Below, piece after piece: positions 6,975 to 8,360 of a stretch of DNA of 8,360 bases. The stretch comes from Cyanobacteriota bacterium. GTDB lineage: Bacteria; Cyanobacteriota; Cyanobacteriia; PCC-6307; Cyanobiaceae. Numbering within the stretch: position 1 is the stretch's first letter; the number at the start of each line of letters is the position of its first letter. Where the stretch lies: NCBI GenBank assembly GCA_947463165.1, contig CANHSW010000081.1, forward strand, positions 1 through 8,360, written 5' to 3'. The notes under the pieces are model-generated. The model ran no database searches. It saw only the letters and a list, made by a program, of their open reading frames with translations, and was not told the DNA's origin. The position numbers and the translations under genes were made by a program.

Positions 6975-7616
6975 TCACCACTCTTCCTGCTCGGGCAATG
7001 ATTGATCCCAGCCATCGCCTCCACTGGTATTGGCACTTGCACTGTCACTTGCTCTTGCATTGGCACTTGCATTGGCATTGGTGGCCGCAGCCCGGGGAGG
7101 CTGGCTATCTGGGCTGGTAGTCGCGGCTCTAGCTGGTTTGCGGATCACCCGAAAGGGCACCTCAACGGTGGGTGGCGGTGCCCCCGGCGGCCGCGCTGGC
7201 GCTGGGTTGGCGGCCAACGGCTCGTTCCAGTTGTTGGCTTCTTGGCCCAGGTTTTGGCTACTGGCGCTACGGCGAGCGGCAGGTTGGCGACCGGCAGTTT
7301 CGCCATAGGCGGGGTCCCAGGTTGCAGATTCCTGGCGGCGGCCGGGCGCCTCGGTTTTAAGTGGCACTTGCCGCCGCGCCGCAACACCAGATTGCAGGGC
7401 AGCCGAGGTGGCAGCGGCGCTCAGCAGGCCGCCACCGCCCACCGCCAGGGCCAGCCAACTGCCCAGGGGCAGTGCCGGACTGGTCCAGATCAGCAGGCGC
7501 AGGCTCACCGCCGGGCTCAGATTCAATGCCGCCAGAGCCAGCACCGCCAGCAGTGGTGTCAGCAGGGTGAACAGCAATAGGCGTTGCAGCAGGCGATTCA
7601 TGCCGGTTGGCTTCAT
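6975..7616 (-). CDS. Two-helix membrane protein, LapA-like N-terminus, unknown function
   Basis: A 213-aa protein. Two hydrophobic segments at about 11-32 and 48-70 flank a short NLSPAVSLRLLIWTSPALPL stretch. This arrangement resembles the LapA/DUF1049 hairpin domain, a resemblance in pattern only. The remaining ~140 residues are polar, rich in Ala, Pro, Ser, Asn and Arg. Two islands look conserved: PTVEVPFRVIRKP (149-161) and the acidic, Trp-containing end GDGWDQSLPEQEEW. Between them is a repeated Ala-Asn/Ala-Ser tract. The ATG overlaps the ubiX stop (ATGA), which implies translational coupling with ubiX; a second Met at residue 6 is possible. No enzyme motif is visible. The tail probably faces one side of the membrane as a disordered linker. 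Confidence 0.8.
   Translation of the reverse strand: MKPTGMNRLLQRLLLFTLLTPLLAVLALAALNLSPAVSLRLLIWTSPALPLGSWLALAVGGGGLLSAAATSAALQSGVAARRQVPLKTEAPGRRQESATWDPAYGETAGRQPAARRSASSQNLGQEANNWNEPLAANPAPARPPGAPPPTVEVPFRVIRKPARAATTSPDSQPPRAAATNANASANARASDSASANTSGGDGWDQSLPEQEEW
7024..7083 (-). repeat. Ala-Asn/Ala-Ser codon repeat tract
   Basis: Degenerate 6-nt units (GCCAAT, GCAAGT) on the minus strand encode residues about 178-197, NANASANARASDSASAN, of the membrane protein. The 12-mer ATTGGCACTTGC on the plus strand occurs exactly twice, at 7029-7040 and 7059-7070. The pattern is typical of slippage-prone linker DNA. Confidence 0.75.
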
Positions 7617-8263
7617 TCCGGTTGGCTAGGTGGGCCCTGCCAGCGCCGCAACTCGCCCAGGTCGTAACCCAGCACATCGAAAACGCGGATCACCAAAAAA
7701 TCCACCATCTCCTCCAGGCTGCTGGGTTGGTGATACCAGGCCGGCACCGGCGGCGCGATCCGGGCTCCGGCCTCCGCCAGGGCGGTGAGATTGCGCAGAT
7801 GCACCAAACTCCAGGGGGTTTCCCTGGGGCAGATCACCAGCGGTCGCCCCTCCTTGAGATGCACATCGGCGGCCCGCTCCACCAGATCGGTGGCCACACC
7901 GCCGGCGATGCGACCGACGCTGCCCATCGATGCCGGCAGGATCACCATGCCGCGGGTGCGGTAGCTGCCGCTGGCAATGGCGGCGGCCTGGTCATTCCAG
8001 CGATGGCAGCGCAGGTTGCCGGTCTTGGTGCCGGTGCGCTCACGCCAGAAACGCTCCTGGGCCTCCGGTTCCGTGGGCAGCCGCAGCCCCATTTCCGCCC
8101 ACCAGACGCCGATGGCGCCGCGACTGGTCACCAGCTCCACCGTCTCGCCGGCCTCCAGCAGCAGCTGCAGGGCCCGCTGGGCCAGGGGTTGGGCGGAAGC
8201 GCCTGATACCGCAAGCACGATCGGCAGGGAATTCAGTGCTGCGCTAGGCGAGGCCGCCTGCAT
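7613..8263 (-). CDS. ubiX: Flavin prenyltransferase UbiX
   Basis: Makes prenylated FMN, the cofactor of UbiD-type decarboxylases; in cyanobacteria the UbiD step serves plastoquinone synthesis from 4-hydroxybenzoate. The 216-aa flavoprotein has the N-terminal nucleotide-binding strand and loop VLAVSGAS (16-23), the phosphate-binding GMVILPASMGSVGRIAGG (105-122), and ERAADVHLKEGRPLVICPRETP (129-150) with PRETP. These are followed by SLVHLRNLTALAEAGARI and PPVPAWYHQP, the usual UbiX/Pad1 order. The loop reads SGASAQ where SGASGA is common, a mild substitution. The ATG lies 3 nt after the previous stop and the TGA overlaps the next start, so it sits in an operon. No UbiD partner is in the window. 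Confidence 0.95.
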   Translation of the reverse strand: MQAASPSAALNSLPIVLAVSGASAQPLAQRALQLLLEAGETVELVTSRGAIGVWWAEMGLRLPTEPEAQERFWRERTGTKTGNLRCHRWNDQAAAIASGSYRTRGMVILPASMGSVGRIAGGVATDLVERAADVHLKEGRPLVICPRETPWSLVHLRNLTALAEAGARIAPPVPAWYHQPSSLEEMVDFLVIRVFDVLGYDLGELRRWQGPPSQPE

Positions 8264-8266
8264 CGA

Positions 8267-8360
8267 TCAATCCTCGCTCGGCAGGTCCAGGGGCTCTGGA
8301 TCTTGATCGGTGCCTGGTGCGGCCCCTGAATCGGTGTCTTCATAGCCCTCGGGCAGCACA
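8267..8360 (-). CDS. C-terminal tail of an unidentified protein (partial)
   Basis: The last 30 codons of a minus-strand gene that continues beyond the right edge, ending in TGA at 8269-8267. The visible tail has 10 Asp/Glu, no Lys or Arg, and several Pro and Gly (it begins VLPEGYEDTD and ends PLDLPSED). It looks like a disordered acidic tail. It ends 3 nt before the ubiX ATG, so it is probably co-transcribed with it. The tail alone does not identify the protein. Confidence 0.7.
   Translation of the reverse strand, partial: VLPEGYEDTDSGAAPGTDQDPEPLDLPSED

Noticed and set aside
6964..6986. Possible hairpin GTGG-TTCA-CCAC at the membrane protein stop
   Set aside because: The stem is only 4 bp before a bulge and has no following T-tract, too weak to call a terminator.
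7002..7580. Plus-strand open frame of 192 codons opposite the membrane protein gene
   Set aside because: It lies wholly antisense to a gene that overlaps ubiX in operon fashion. Its repetitive composition reflects the repeat tract on the other strand.

Overview
The window looks like chromosomal sequence from a GC-rich picocyanobacterium of the Synechococcus/Cyanobium group. The evidence is acsF (oxygen-dependent chlorophyll cyclase), a DUF2996 protein found in cyanobacteria, a picocyanobacterial style of Fmt (NGHGSLLPRWRGAGPIQ motif), and by eye no exact copy of the HIP1 octamer GCGATCGC, which is abundant in many other cyanobacteria. All recognised genes are on the minus strand, so they are read from the right end to the left.

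Right block (8360 to 6427): the acidic tail of an unidentified gene is followed after 3 nt by ubiX (flavin prenyltransferase). ubiX overlaps by 4 nt a two-helix membrane protein of unknown function with a LapA-like N-terminus and a low-complexity tail. After 116 nt comes a DUF2996 gene that starts with GTG. Middle block: acsF follows a 140 to 200 nt gap that carries a perfect 11-bp inverted repeat at its 5' end.

Between acsF and tldD lie about 925 nt with no intact gene and visibly lower GC. Most of this (about 4330-5122) is bounded by 24-bp imperfect terminal inverted repeats (21/24 matches) flanked by TA, and it holds only broken coding-like fragments. I read it as a decayed insertion sequence or a non-autonomous element that landed directly at the acsF stop codon. 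Next to it, just upstream of tldD, are two 35-bp direct repeats (27/35) with a 43-bp period.

Left block (4195 to 41): tldD, pmbA (tldE) and fmt form a tight probable operon with gaps of 2 and 25 nt. TldD and PmbA are the two halves of a peptidase complex. Fmt formylates initiator tRNA. Two exactly adjacent 14-bp tandem duplications, each with one mismatch, sit on the pmbA and fmt stop codons.

Most genes are housekeeping or photosynthesis genes. The less expected material is the decayed element, the acsF palindrome, the repeats before tldD and the stop-codon duplications. I saw no CRISPR array, tRNA, rRNA or intact defence or biosynthetic system.
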